A stretch of 42,993 nucleotides of DNA from Streptomyces sp. SID486 (GTDB lineage Bacteria; Actinomycetota; Actinomycetes; Streptomycetales; Streptomycetaceae). Where the stretch lies: the NCBI RefSeq assembly GCF_009865385.1, contig NZ_WWJT01000376.1, forward strand, positions 1 to 42,993, given 5' to 3'. The position numbers were made by a program, and so were the translations under genes. Below, piece by piece: positions 1 through 8,451 of this stretch (position 1 is the first letter of the stretch; every line of letters begins with the position of its first letter). The notes under the pieces were generated by a model that was not told the DNA's origin, searched no databases, and worked only from the letters and a program-made list of their open reading frames with translations.

Positions 1-684
1 GGGGCCGAAGTGCGGGCCGTCGACCGGGACGCGGCCGGTCTGACCGAGCTGGCCCGGCAGGCGGAGCGGGCCGGGGACACCGCCGGCACCGTCGTGCCGC
101 GGGTCGTTGACCTCACCGACCTGGACGCCGCCGAACACGCCGCCGAGGGCATCGACGTGCTGGTCAACAACGCCGGTCTGCAACTCGTCCGGCCGATAGA
201 GGAGTTTCCGCCCGACGTGTTCCACACGGTGCTCACCGTGATGCTGGAGGCACCGTTCCGGCTCATCCGCGGCGCCCTCCCGCACATGTACGCCCAGGGG
301 TGGGGCCGGATCGTGAACGTGTCCTCCGTCCATGGTCTGCGAGCGTCGGCCTTCAAGTCCGCATATGTGGCCGCCAAACACGGCCTCGAAGGACTGTCCA
401 AGACGGCCGCACTGGAGGGCGCCGCCCACGGGGTCACCTCCAACTGCGTGAACCCGGCATATGTGCGGACCCCCCTGGTCGAGAAGCAGATCGCCGACCA
501 GGCACAGGCGCACGGGATTCCCGAGGAGCGCGTGCTGTCCGAGGTGCTGCTGAAGGACAGCGCCCTGCGCCGGCTCATCGAGCCCGAGGAGGTCGCCGAG
601 GCGGTGGCCTACCTGTGCAGCCCGCAGGCGTCCTTCGTCACCGGCACCTCGCTCGTCCTGGACGGCGGATGGACGGCCCACTGA
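1..684 (+). CDS. 3-hydroxybutyrate dehydrogenase (SDR family), 5' end cut by window edge
   Basis: Short-chain dehydrogenase/reductase that interconverts 3-hydroxybutyrate and acetoacetate with NAD(H) in the cytoplasm. The reading frame is open from base 1, and the N-terminal glycine-rich NAD motif of the family is missing, so the gene begins before the window. Visible are the NNAG motif, the catalytic Ser of NVSSVHG and the YVAAKHG catalytic Tyr/Lys pair. The stretch NPAYVRTPLVEKQI and the C-terminal GTSLVLDGGWTAH resemble D-3-hydroxybutyrate dehydrogenases more than generic FabG-type reductases. A GAF-PucR regulator follows in the same direction, and a convergent carboxylate-type transporter lies beyond it, which fits uptake and oxidation of hydroxybutyrate. 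The family call is firm; the exact substrate is inferred from motif resemblance and context. Confidence 0.85.
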   Translation, partial: GAEVRAVDRDAAGLTELARQAERAGDTAGTVVPRVVDLTDLDAAEHAAEGIDVLVNNAGLQLVRPIEEFPPDVFHTVLTVMLEAPFRLIRGALPHMYAQGWGRIVNVSSVHGLRASAFKSAYVAAKHGLEGLSKTAALEGAAHGVTSNCVNPAYVRTPLVEKQIADQAQAHGIPEERVLSEVLLKDSALRRLIEPEEVAEAVAYLCSPQASFVTGTSLVLDGGWTAH

Positions 685-754
685 CCAGCGCGGGAGCGCC
701 GGACCCGGGAGTTTTCCACAGGTCTGCCGGGCCGGGCGCCCGATACGGAATCCT

Positions 755-2677
755 GTGACCATGTCCCGCGATCACCCGCAGTCGGCACCCACCGGCAGCG
801 CCGAGGCACCCTACCTCGGCCTGCTGGCCCGTGACGCCTCCGTGGAGGCCTACGACCGGCCCGTCCTGCTCGCCCGTGCCGAGGGCGAGCCGGCCGGCCG
901 GCTCGCCGAGCTGGAAGAGGCCAGACTGCTCGCCCTGCGCGTACGGGCCGAACTGGAGGGGCGGCGACGGCGCGAAGCGGAGCTGTCGGCGCTCTTCGAG
1001 ACCGCGCACGACCTCGCCGGACTCCGGGACCTGGACGCCGTCCTGCAGGCCATCGTGCAGCGCGCCCGCTCCCTGCTCGGCACGGACGTCGCCTACCTCA
1101 GCCTCAACGACCCCGCACACGGCGACACCTACATGCGGGTCACGGAGGGCTCGGTGTCCGCCCGCTTCCAGCAGCTGCGCCTCGGCATGGGCGAGGGACT
1201 CGGCGGGCTCGTCGCCCAGACGGCACGGCCCTACGTCACCGACGACTACTTCCAGGACGCCCGGTTCCAGCACACGCGCACCATCGACGCCGGTGTACGC
1301 GACGAGGGCCTGGTCGCCATCCTCGGCGTCCCCCTGACGCTCGGCCCGCACGTCATCGGCGTCCTGTTCGCGGCGGACCGGCGGGCGAGAGTCTTCGAAC
1401 GCGAGCAGATAGCGCTGCTCGGCTCCTTCGCCGCGCTCGCCGCGGCGGCCATCGACACCGCCAACCTGCTCACCGAGACCCGGTCGGCCCTGGCCCGACT
1501 GGAGCGTGCCAACGAGATCATCCGGGACCGCAGCGGCGTCATCGAGCGGGCGTCCGAGGTCCACGACCGGCTCGCCGAACTCGTGCTGCGCGGCGGCGGG
1601 GTCCACGACGTGGCCGCGGCCGTCTCCCAGGTCCTCGACGGCACGGTCGAGTTCACGGAGGCCGTGGCGGCACCGGCGGAGGCGCTGGAGGCCTCCCGCG
1701 CCGAGGGGCACGCGGTACGGCACGGCGGGGACTGGATCGCCGCGGTGGCCGCCGGAGGCGAACTCCTCGGCGCCCTGGTCCTGCGCGGCCACCCCGGCCT
1801 GGACCCGGTCGACCAGCGCACCCTGGAGCGCGCGGCGATGGTCACCTCCCTGCTGCTGCTCGCCCGGCGTTCCGCCGCCGAGGCCGAACAGCGGGTGCGC
1901 GGCGAGCTGCTGGACGACCTGCTGGACGCGCGGGACCGGGACCCGCGTCTGCTGCGCGACCGCGCCAGCCGCCTGCACGCCGACCTGGACGCCACCCATG
2001 TCGTGCTCGCCGCCCGGCTCGACGGACCGGCCGCCGACGCCGACGAGGAGGCCGCGGCCCGCCGCCGGCTGTGGTCCGCCGCGTCCCACCTCGCGGCCAC
2101 CCGGCACGGTCTGGCCGCCGCCCGCGACGGCGGCACCGTCCTGCTGCTGCCACTGCGCGGCGGCACCGCCACGGAGATCGCCCGCCGCACCGCCCGCCAT
2201 CTGGGTACGGCCGTCCACCAGCCCGTCACGGTCGGCGCGTCCGCACCCGTCACCGACCTCGCCGCCCACCCCGAGACCGTGGCCGGCGCCTACGCCGAGG
2301 GCCGCCGCTGCCTGGACGCGCTGCACCTGCTGGGACGGGCCGGCGACGGCGCGGCGGCCGAGGACTTCGGCTTCCTCGGCCTGCTGCTCGCGGGCGAACG
2401 GGACATCGCCGGTTTCGTCGGCCGGACCATCGGCCCGGTGGTGTCGTACGACGAGCGCCGCGGCACGGAACTGGTGCGGACCCTCGACGCGTACTTCGAG
2501 GGCGGGATGAGCCCGGCCCGCACCAAGGACATGCTGCACGTGCACGTCAACACGGTGGCCCAGCGGCTGGAACGCGTGGGGCGTCTCCTCGGCGCGGACT
2601 GGCAGACCCCCGCCCGGGCACTGGAGATCCAGCTGGCGCTCAGACTCCACCGGTTGGCGGCCCCGGGAGGCCGCTGA
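755..2677 (+). CDS. GAF-domain PucR/CdaR-type transcriptional regulator
   Basis: Cytoplasmic one-component regulator of about 640 residues. A coiled-coil-prone, Arg/Glu-rich stretch at about residues 45-80 leads into a GAF sensor domain (about 85-235). A second low-conservation sensor-like region (about 270-370) and a GGDEF-like region (about 400-520) follow. The C-terminal PucR-type helix-turn-helix (about 565-635) contains the signature HVNTVAQRLERVGRLLG. GTG at 755 or ATG at 761 could be the start; they differ by two residues. It lies about 70 bp after the hydroxybutyrate dehydrogenase in the same direction, so control of that gene and of the convergent transporter is likely but inferred. 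The ligand is unknown. Confidence 0.85.
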   Translation: MTMSRDHPQSAPTGSAEAPYLGLLARDASVEAYDRPVLLARAEGEPAGRLAELEEARLLALRVRAELEGRRRREAELSALFETAHDLAGLRDLDAVLQAIVQRARSLLGTDVAYLSLNDPAHGDTYMRVTEGSVSARFQQLRLGMGEGLGGLVAQTARPYVTDDYFQDARFQHTRTIDAGVRDEGLVAILGVPLTLGPHVIGVLFAADRRARVFEREQIALLGSFAALAAAAIDTANLLTETRSALARLERANEIIRDRSGVIERASEVHDRLAELVLRGGGVHDVAAAVSQVLDGTVEFTEAVAAPAEALEASRAEGHAVRHGGDWIAAVAAGGELLGALVLRGHPGLDPVDQRTLERAAMVTSLLLLARRSAAEAEQRVRGELLDDLLDARDRDPRLLRDRASRLHADLDATHVVLAARLDGPAADADEEAAARRRLWSAASHLAATRHGLAAARDGGTVLLLPLRGGTATEIARRTARHLGTAVHQPVTVGASAPVTDLAAHPETVAGAYAEGRRCLDALHLLGRAGDGAAAEDFGFLGLLLAGERDIAGFVGRTIGPVVSYDERRGTELVRTLDAYFEGGMSPARTKDMLHVHVNTVAQRLERVGRLLGADWQTPARALEIQLALRLHRLAAPGGR

Positions 2678-2769
2678 CCGGCCCCAGGCGCAGGCCGCCC
2701 CGCACGGGGCCGCGGGACGGCCTCCCGGAGGTGGTCCGCAGGGCCGGGGACGAAGCCCCGTGGGGCCGT

Positions 2770-2974
2770 AGCCGGTCTGGGCCAGCCGGTCTGGGCCAGC
2801 CGGTCCGGGCCAGCCGGTACCGGGCAGCCGGCCCGGGCCGGCTGGTGCAGCTCAGGCGGACCGGGGCAGGGGGCCGGGGCAACCGGTCCGGGCCGGCTGG
2901 TGCGGCCCAGGCGGACCGGGGCAGGGGGCCGGGACAGGCGGTGCGCGACAGGCGGTGCGGGTCAGGCGGTTCGT
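2770..2974. repeat. Compound tandem-repeat region at the 3' end of the MHS transporter gene
   Basis: Three arrays lie end to end. First, five 14-bp units (2770-2839) of the form AGCCGGTCTGGGCC. Second, two copies of a 55-bp unit (2835-2889 and from 2890, the second incomplete). Third, three 14-bp units GACAGGCGGTGCGC (2933-2946, 2947-2960, 2961-2974), the last of which contains the TGA stop (2962-2964, minus strand) and final codons of the transporter gene. The last array therefore looks like duplication of the gene's own 3' end. Nothing else is seen between 2678 and 2961 apart from GC-rich inverted segments that could terminate the PucR gene. Confidence 0.85.
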
Positions 2975-4338
2975 GCCTCGGTGGCCGGAGCCGCCTCGGT
3001 GGACTCCACGGGCTCCCCTTCCACCCGCGCGAGGTCCCGGTCCCGCGTCTCCCGCGCGACAGCCACCGCGATCAGGGTCAGCACGGCGGCGGCGATCACG
3101 TACAGCGCGATCGGGGTGGAGCTGTCGTAGTCCGAGAGCAGCGCGGTGGCGATGAGCGGTGCGGGGGCGCCGGCCGCCACGGAGGCGAACTGGGCGCCGA
3201 TGGAGGCACCTGAGTAGCGCATCCGGGTCGCGAACATCTCGGCGAAGAACGCGGCCTGCGGCGCGTACATGGCGCCGTGCAGTACGAGTCCGACGGTCAC
3301 GGCCAGGATCAGGTACCCGAACGAGCCCGTGTCGACGAGCGCGAAGAAGGGGAACATCCACAGCCCGACGCCGGCCGCGCCCAGCAGGTACACCGGCCGT
3401 CGCCCGACCCGGTCGGACAGCGCGCCCCAGGCGGGGATGACGGCGAAGTGCACGGCGGAGCCGATGAGCACGGCGTTGAGCGCCGTCTGCTTGGAGACGC
3501 CGGCCGAGGTGGTCGCGTAGACGAGGATGAAGGCGGTGATGACGTAGTAGCTGATGTTCTCCGCCATCCGGGCGCCCATCGCCACGAGGACGTCCCGCCA
3601 GTGGTGGCGCAGCACCGAGACGATCGGCAGCTTCTCGGCCGTGTCGGCCTGCCGCGTCTCGGCCCGCTCCAACGCCTCCTTGAACACGGGCGATTCATCG
3701 ACAGAGAGACGAATCCACAGGCCGACCAGCACGAGCACCCCGGAGAGCAGGAACGGAATCCGCCATCCCCAGGCGCCGAAGGCGTCGTCCGACAGGACCG
3801 CGGTGAGCAGCGAGAGCACACCGGTCGCGAGCAACTGTCCGGCCGGCGCGCCTGTCTGCGGCCAGGAGGCCCAGAAGCCGCGTCGCCGCGCGTCCCCGTG
3901 CTCCGACACCAATAGCACGGCGCCGCCCCACTCGCCGCCGAGCGCGAAGCCCTGCACCAGCCGCAGCGCGGTGAGCAGCACGGGGGCGGCGGTCCCGACG
4001 GTGGCGTGCGTGGGCAGCAGCCCGATGGCGAACGTCGCTCCGCCCATCAGCACGAGACTCAGCACCAGCAGCTTCTTCCGCCCCAGCCGGTCACCGTAGT
4101 GCCCGAACACGAGCGCCCCCAGCGGGCGGGCGGCGAACCCGACGGCGTAGGTCAGGAACGACAGCAGCGTGCCGACGAGCGGGTCGGAGCCGGGGAAGAA
4201 CAGCTTGTTGAACACCAGCGCGGCGGCGGAGCCGTAGAGGAAGAAGTCGTACCACTCGATCGTGGTCCCGATGAGGCTGGCGGCGACGATTCTGGGGAGG
4301 CTGGCGGGGGGTGGGGGAGCGGTGGTTCCGGAGGCCAT
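2962..4338 (-). CDS. MFS transporter, metabolite:H+ symporter (MHS) family
   Basis: Inner-membrane major facilitator of 458 residues with about 12 hydrophobic segments, of the MHS family that takes up carboxylates and related solutes with protons. Family features seen are TTIEWYDFFLYG near the N-terminus, GHYGDRLGRKK in the first cytoplasmic loop, ALGGEWGGAVLL in the middle and DRVGRRPVYLLG in the second half. The ATG at 4338 is chosen because a GAGGAAG ribosome site lies just upstream and the protein then starts directly before the first helix. It converges on the PucR-type regulator gene; with the hydroxybutyrate dehydrogenase nearby, a hydroxybutyrate-like substrate is plausible but unproven. 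Confidence 0.88.
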   Translation of the reverse strand: MASGTTAPPPPASLPRIVAASLIGTTIEWYDFFLYGSAAALVFNKLFFPGSDPLVGTLLSFLTYAVGFAARPLGALVFGHYGDRLGRKKLLVLSLVLMGGATFAIGLLPTHATVGTAAPVLLTALRLVQGFALGGEWGGAVLLVSEHGDARRRGFWASWPQTGAPAGQLLATGVLSLLTAVLSDDAFGAWGWRIPFLLSGVLVLVGLWIRLSVDESPVFKEALERAETRQADTAEKLPIVSVLRHHWRDVLVAMGARMAENISYYVITAFILVYATTSAGVSKQTALNAVLIGSAVHFAVIPAWGALSDRVGRRPVYLLGAAGVGLWMFPFFALVDTGSFGYLILAVTVGLVLHGAMYAPQAAFFAEMFATRMRYSGASIGAQFASVAAGAPAPLIATALLSDYDSSTPIALYVIAAAVLTLIAVAVARETRDRDLARVEGEPVESTEAAPATEARTA

Positions 4339-4654
4339 GTGCGCCACTTCCTCGTGTGCGGTGGGGACGGGTGGGTGTCGGCACACCGTAGAAAGTGGCA
4401 GGTCAGGGGCACATGTGGCGAGGCAACACAGTTTGGTGGTCGGCTATGCGTGTGGGCACCATGCCGGCTTACGTAAGGGCGGTTCAGGGGCTCGAAGGTG
4501 GTCGAAACGAGTGCTGTCCGTGACGCGCGGTTCACGGGCAACCGCCCAACTGCTGCCTGGGATTCAGGCCAGGCGCTCGACCGGGTTCCGGGAGCATCCG
4601 TCGTGCACCGGGTGGGCCCTGATCGGCCGGCCGGTGCTGCGCCGGATCCGGACG

Positions 4655-4830
4655 AACCGGCCTGCGGACGGGCCCGGAGGCCGGGAGCGGATGTGGCCTG
4701 CGGACGGGCCTGGAGGCTGGGAGCTGATGTGGCCTGCGGAGGGGCCCGAGGCTTGGGGCGGATGTGGCCTGCGGGCGGCCCCGGACGCTGGGGCGGATGT
4801 GGCCTGCGGACGGGTATGCGCCCGGCGGGC
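4655..4830. repeat. 35-36 bp tandem repeat in the intergenic region before the cyclophilin gene
   Basis: The phrase GATGTGGCCTGCGG recurs at 4690, 4726, 4761 and 4796, with a degenerate earlier copy from about 4659, giving about five units of 35-36 bp. The array fills much of the 548-bp gap between the divergently oriented transporter (ends its 5' side at 4338) and the cyclophilin (from 4887). The rest of the gap (4339-4654) shows no convincing gene and must hold both promoters; I cannot place them. Confidence 0.85.
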
Positions 4831-4886
4831 CGCACCTTAGACTGCGACCGCTCCGAAATCTGACGATCTTCTGGAGGGTGCGCAGG

Positions 4887-5609
4887 ATGAACCGAGCTCT
4901 CGTGACCGCATCGGCGGCAGCAGTGTTGGTCGTATCCGGTGGCACCACCGCCACCGCTTCCGACGCCCCGCCGCGCACCACGCACGGTCCTTGCCAGTAC
5001 ACCCAGACACCGAGCGAGCCGGCGGCGCGGCCGGTTCCCCTGCCGCCCGACCCGCGACACACCCCTGGTCACGGCACGGTCGGTGTGGCTGTCCCGACCA
5101 GCCAGGGTCCGCTCCCGCTGCGTCTTGACCGGGCGAAGGCGCCGTGCACGGTCCAGAGCTTCGTGCACCTGGCGCGGCACCGGTTCTACGACCGTACGGT
5201 GTGCCATCGGCTCACGGCGTATCCGACGCTGAAGGTCCTGCAGTGCGGCGACCCGACCGGCACCGGCGAGGGTGGGCCGGGATACGAGTACAAGGACGAG
5301 CTGCCGGTGGACCTGCCGCCGGCACCGAGCGATCCGACCGGTGTCCGTCGGCTTTACGGGCGCGGTCTGCTGGCGATGGCCAACGCCGGGCCGGACACGA
5401 ACGGTTCGCAGTTCTTCGTCGTCTACGGCGACTCCGCGCTGCGACCGAATTACACGGTGTTCGGTACGGTCGGTGCCGCGGGCCTGAAGACGCTCGACAA
5501 GATCGCCGCCGGCGGGATCGAGCCGACTCCGTCGGACCCGGCGCCTGTCGACGGCACGCCCGTGCTGCGGACCGAGCTGCTCAGCGTCCGGCCGTCCTGC
5601 CGGTCCTGA
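4887..5609 (+). CDS. Secreted cyclophilin-type peptidyl-prolyl cis-trans isomerase
   Basis: Predicted exported protein of 240 residues that would catalyse proline cis-trans isomerisation outside the membrane. It begins with a basic/hydrophobic signal peptide (about residues 1-24, ending near TATASDA). A cyclophilin domain covers about residues 60-235, with FVHLARHRFYD, CHRLTAYPTLKVLQCGD and the signature GLLAMANAGPDTNGSQFFV, followed by YTVFGTV. The usual FHRV motif reads CHRL. Several cysteines suggest disulfides suited to an exported protein. ATG at 4887 is preceded by GGAGG about 12 bp upstream and gives the signal peptide. It appears to be a single-gene unit. Confidence 0.87.
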   Translation: MNRALVTASAAAVLVVSGGTTATASDAPPRTTHGPCQYTQTPSEPAARPVPLPPDPRHTPGHGTVGVAVPTSQGPLPLRLDRAKAPCTVQSFVHLARHRFYDRTVCHRLTAYPTLKVLQCGDPTGTGEGGPGYEYKDELPVDLPPAPSDPTGVRRLYGRGLLAMANAGPDTNGSQFFVVYGDSALRPNYTVFGTVGAAGLKTLDKIAAGGIEPTPSDPAPVDGTPVLRTELLSVRPSCRS

Positions 5610-5677
5610 CGAACCGGGGTGCGGTCACCACGGGTCCGGCATCCGCGGAGGCCGTTCACCCGCTCCACCGCCCGGGG

Positions 5678-5733
5678 CACGTGAATACGCTCCGGGACAC
5701 GTGAATACGCTCCGGGACACGTGAATACGCTCC
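5678..5733. repeat. 20-bp tandem repeat (about 2.8 copies)
   Basis: The unit CACGTGAATACGCTCCGGGA occurs at 5678-5697 and 5698-5717, with a partial third copy at 5718-5733. It lies in the 268-bp gap between the cyclophilin stop and blaI. Each unit contains CACGTG. I see no gene in the gap. Confidence 0.9.
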
Positions 5734-5836
5734 GTCGTCCGCAGGCGGCCCTGGCAGGAGGGAGAGCACGCTGTGCCCGCGGGCGGCGACGTCACTCGGC
5801 GCAGTGTGCCTACGCTGTGTCCACGGGAGAAGATGG

Positions 5837-5854
5837 GTCTACCTCGTTGTAGAC
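5837..5854. promoter_or_regulatory. BlaI-type operator before blaI (autoregulation)
   Basis: Perfect palindrome GTCTAC-CTCGTT-GTAGAC ending 23 bp before the blaI ATG, where it would overlap the promoter or transcript start. The same palindrome occurs twice before dedA (7670-7706). BlaI/MecI repressors bind dyads with TAC..GTA cores, so assignment to the adjacent repressor is a strong inference. Confidence 0.8.
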
Positions 5855-5877
5855 GATCTCGGTGGGGAGAGGGATTC

Positions 5878-6249
5878 ATGACGGACGGCCCGAGCGAGCG
5901 TCGGCCCGCGGGCGAGCTGGAGTCCAGCGTCCTGACGGCGCTGTGGGCGGCAGGTCAGCCGCAGTCCGCCGCCCAGGTCAGGGCGGCGTTGCCGCAGCCG
6001 CTGGCCCGTACGACCGTGGCGACCCTGCTCGTCCGCCTGTACGAGAAGGGCGTGGTCGGACGCCGGCCGGGTGGACGCGGTTATCTCTACTTCCCGGTGG
6101 AGGACTCGCACGGGCTGACGGCTCGGCGCATGCACCGGGAGCTCGATCAGGACGCCGACCGCAGCACGGTCCTGGCCCGCTTCGTCGAAGGGCTCAGCGT
6201 GACGGACGAGGCCGAGCTCCGGCGTCTGCTGGAGGAGAACGGCCGATGA
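5878..6249 (+). CDS. BlaI/MecI/CopY-family transcriptional repressor
   Basis: Winged-helix repressor of 123 residues, the usual size. The DNA-binding domain covers about residues 10-80 (ELESSVLTALWAAG at the start, ARTTVATLLVRLYEKGVV as the recognition-helix region). The C-terminal helices (about 85-123) would dimerise and carry the site cleaved by the partner protease. ATG at 5878 follows a GGGAGAGGG ribosome site. Its stop overlaps the start of the M56 peptidase gene (ATGA at 6246), the normal blaI-blaR1-like pairing. The palindrome at 5837-5854 indicates autoregulation. Derepression would follow proteolysis when the M56 protein senses a signal. Confidence 0.92.
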   Translation: MTDGPSERRPAGELESSVLTALWAAGQPQSAAQVRAALPQPLARTTVATLLVRLYEKGVVGRRPGGRGYLYFPVEDSHGLTARRMHRELDQDADRSTVLARFVEGLSVTDEAELRRLLEENGR

Positions 6250-7187
6250 TCGCCCTGCTGCTCCTGCCTCTGGCGCTGCCCTGGTTCCTGCCGCCGCTCG
6301 CCCGGCGTGCGGTGACCCGGGTGCACCCCGTGGCCGCGTTGCGGGCGATCACCGTCTCCGCTGTCGCGCTGGCCATCGGCGTCCTGGCGTGCCTGGGTGC
6401 CCTGCTCCTGCCTGTGGCCCTGGCCGTTCCCGCGCTCGCCGCCGTCGCGCACCTCGTCGAACCGCTCCGGGCGGGTCCACGAGTGCTGGTGCTGGGAGTT
6501 TCCGCGGTGGCGGCCGGCACCTTCGTGGTCACGTGCGGCACTCTCGCCCGGCGCATCCGGTCGGAACTGCGGCGGCTGGGCGCCGTCCGTGGCGACGTCG
6601 CCCACCTGCCGCACGCCGGAGGGCTGTGCGTCGTCGACGACCCGCGCCCTGACGCCTACGCGCTGCCCGGTGGCCTGCGAGGCCGGGCCCGCATCGTGGT
6701 GACCACCGGGATGCTGCGCGCTCTGGACGCGCCCGAGCGGGAGATCCTCCTGGCTCACGAGCGGGCGCACCTCGCGGGGCGGCACCACCTCTTCCTCGCC
6801 GCGGTGCAGCTCGCCGGCTGGTGTCATCCGGCGCTGGCTGCCGTCGTACCCCAAGTGTCCTTTGCGGCGGAACGAGCCGCCGACGAGGCCGCGGCGCGCG
6901 CCACCGGTGACCGGAAGCTCGCTGCCCGCGCCGTCGGGCGAGCGGCGCTGGCCGCCACCCGGGGGCCGGGGCCGGGACCGTTGCCCGTCGTCGCCCCCGG
7001 TGTGGTGACCGGTCCCGTCCCGGCGAGGGTCAGGGCCCTTCTCCTCCAGGCGCCGGTGCGGCGCGTCGCTCCCGTGCTGCTGGCCATGGGGCTGACGTGC
7101 TCGGTCGCCGCGGCGTCCTCCTTCTCCGGTGCTGTCCTGCTGCACCGCGGTGTAGAGGTGGCCCAGGGGGAGGTTCCGTCCGGGTGA
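6246..7187 (+). CDS. M56-family membrane zinc metallopeptidase (BlaR1/MecR1-like, no sensor domain)
   Basis: Integral membrane peptidase of 313 residues. Hydrophobic segments at about 1-20, 33-65, 75-105 and 265-290 surround a cytoplasmic catalytic part with HERAH at residues 171-175 (HExxH zinc site), followed by FAAERAADEAAAR, which may supply the third ligand. It lacks the extracellular penicillin-binding domain of true BlaR1/MecR1, so its signal is not expected to be a covalently bound beta-lactam. It overlaps blaI by four bases and presumably cleaves BlaI. The stop codon is immediately followed by, and shares bases with, a 15-bp repeat array. Confidence 0.9.
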   Translation: MIALLLLPLALPWFLPPLARRAVTRVHPVAALRAITVSAVALAIGVLACLGALLLPVALAVPALAAVAHLVEPLRAGPRVLVLGVSAVAAGTFVVTCGTLARRIRSELRRLGAVRGDVAHLPHAGGLCVVDDPRPDAYALPGGLRGRARIVVTTGMLRALDAPEREILLAHERAHLAGRHHLFLAAVQLAGWCHPALAAVVPQVSFAAERAADEAAARATGDRKLAARAVGRAALAATRGPGPGPLPVVAPGVVTGPVPARVRALLLQAPVRRVAPVLLAMGLTCSVAAASSFSGAVLLHRGVEVAQGEVPSG

Positions 7188-7320
7188 CGGCTCTGAAGTC
7201 GACGGACCTGAGGCCGACGGACCTGAGGTCGACGGACCTGAGGCCGACGGACCTGAGGCCGACGGACCTGAGGTCGACGGACCTGAGGTCGACGTCTCTG
7301 AGGTCGACGGCTCTGCGGTA
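7186..7320. repeat. Nine 15-bp tandem repeats starting inside the M56 stop codon
   Basis: Nine contiguous 15-bp units of the form GACGGACCTGAGGTC run from 7186, the second base of the preceding TGA's last two bases, to 7320. The first and last two units have diverged. One plus-strand frame reads as (S/P)TDLR pentapeptides because 15 is a multiple of three, but no ribosome site or independent start supports translation. Confidence 0.95.
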
Positions 7321-7669
7321 GGGGCGGTATGTGACGTCTGACGTCGAGAACACCGGATCCAAGGTCGCCGGGGTCCGTGTCCTTGGTCCGGCCTGGGCTC
7401 GCACGTACCGGCACCGAGCCGCCGACTGGGAGACAGCCGTCGTGCTGTTCGCCGACTTCGTCCTCGTCGCCACCCCGGTCTGCGGCGTGCCCGCGGCCGC
7501 GGCCCGCGCGGTGCGCTGAACGCCGTCACCGCCTTCCTGTCCGCCCACCTCACTTCCCGGCGCGGAGGCGCATCGCTCACCGGCACTCGACCGCGAGATC
7601 ACCGCCGACGGTCACGGCACCCTTCCCCGTGCGCGCTGCTCGGTCGGGAACGCACCCGCGCCGTCGATC
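7321..7669. other. Non-coding stretch before the dedA operators
   Basis: No supported gene. Short open frames exist (for example a 62-codon frame at 7331-7519), but they have no recognisable motif or ribosome site. The region probably holds the end of the blaI-M56 transcript and distal promoter DNA of the dedA operon. Confidence 0.5.
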
Positions 7670-7687
7670 GTCTACAGTTCAGTAGAC
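7670..7687. promoter_or_regulatory. BlaI-type operator 1 of the dedA operon
   Basis: Perfect palindrome GTCTAC-AGTTCA-GTAGAC, with arms identical to the operator before blaI at 5837. It lies about 95 bp before the dedA ATG and is one base from a second copy. Confidence 0.8.
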
Positions 7688-7688
7688 G

Positions 7689-7706
7689 GTCTACTCGTGT
7701 GTAGTC
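7689..7706. promoter_or_regulatory. BlaI-type operator 2 of the dedA operon
   Basis: GTCTAC-TCGTGT-GTAGTC, one mismatch from the perfect dyad, directly after operator 1. Tandem placement (19-bp centre-to-centre) would let two repressor dimers bind side by side. Confidence 0.75.
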
Positions 7707-7782
7707 CTACGAGGGGGCTGCCCTCGCTTCAGAGGTGCCGCCCCCCTCGCTCCAGGTCGTCCGCAGGAAGGGTCCCGACCGA

Positions 7783-8451
7783 ATGACCGCACCCATGCAC
7801 CTGGCTTCGCAACTCGCCGTGAACGTGCTCGACGCCCGGTCGTTGCTGACCGCTTTCGGCGCGCTGGGCGTCGGCGTGGTGCTGTTCGCCGAGACAGGTC
7901 TGCTCGTCGGGTTCTTCCTGCCGGGCGATTCCCTGCTGTTCACCGCCGGCCTGCTCTGCACGGACACGGCGGACAGAGCGGTACACCTGTCGCTCGCGCC
8001 CCTGCTCGCCGCGGCGGCCGTCGGCGCCCTGACCGGGGCGCAGTGCGGCTACCTGATCGGTCGGCGGGCCGGCGGTGCGCTGCTCGCCCGAAGCCGTTCG
8101 CGACGGCTGCACGAGGGGGCGAAACGGGCGGAGGAACTCCTGGAGCGCTACGGGTACGCGAAGGCGATCGTGCTGGCCCGGTTCATCCCCGTGGTGCGCA
8201 CGGTTCTCAACCCGCTGGCGGGAGCGCTGGAGGTGCCCGTACGGACCTTCACCCTCTGGCAAGTGGCCGGCGGCCTCGTCTGGAGCCTGGGCGTCACCTT
8301 CGCGGGGTACGCGCTGGGCTCCTCGATCCCTGATGTCGACCGCTACCTCCTCCCGCTGGTCGCCCTCGTCGTCCTCGTCTCCCTGACCCCCCTCCTGGCC
8401 GAGGTTCTGCGCAGCCGGCGAGACGCCAGGGCGAAGGGAGCACAGCAGTGA
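7783..8451 (+). CDS. DedA-family membrane protein
   Basis: Polytopic membrane protein of 222 residues of the DedA/SNARE-associated superfamily; some members (UptA type) return undecaprenyl phosphate across the membrane. Family features are ETGLLVGFFLPGDSLLF near residues 38-54, GYLIGRRAGG, and the conserved ARFIPVVRTVLNPLAGAL with its key Arg residues, followed by hydrophobic helices and a basic tail. ATG at 7783 follows a GGAAGGG ribosome site; ATG at 7795 is an alternative. Its stop overlaps the GTG start of the next gene. Two BlaI-type operators lie upstream, so control by the BlaI-M56 pair is likely. Confidence 0.9.
   Translation: MTAPMHLASQLAVNVLDARSLLTAFGALGVGVVLFAETGLLVGFFLPGDSLLFTAGLLCTDTADRAVHLSLAPLLAAAAVGALTGAQCGYLIGRRAGGALLARSRSRRLHEGAKRAEELLERYGYAKAIVLARFIPVVRTVLNPLAGALEVPVRTFTLWQVAGGLVWSLGVTFAGYALGSSIPDVDRYLLPLVALVVLVSLTPLLAEVLRSRRDARAKGAQQ

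Noticed and set aside
638..2650. Long antisense open frame (670 codons) opposite the PucR-type regulator gene
   Set aside because: It mirrors a real gene with clear GAF and PucR domains; the antisense translation is low-complexity Gly/Ala/Arg/Val with no domain. High GC content makes such frames common.
7097..7321. Open frame reading as TDLR(S/P) pentapeptide repeats
   Set aside because: It starts inside the M56 gene in another frame, has no ribosome site, and its periodicity comes from a 15-bp DNA repeat. Kept as a repeat rather than a pentapeptide-repeat protein.
7331..7519. 62-codon open frame after the 15-bp array
   Set aside because: No ribosome site, no recognisable motif and no coupling to a neighbour; insufficient support for a gene.
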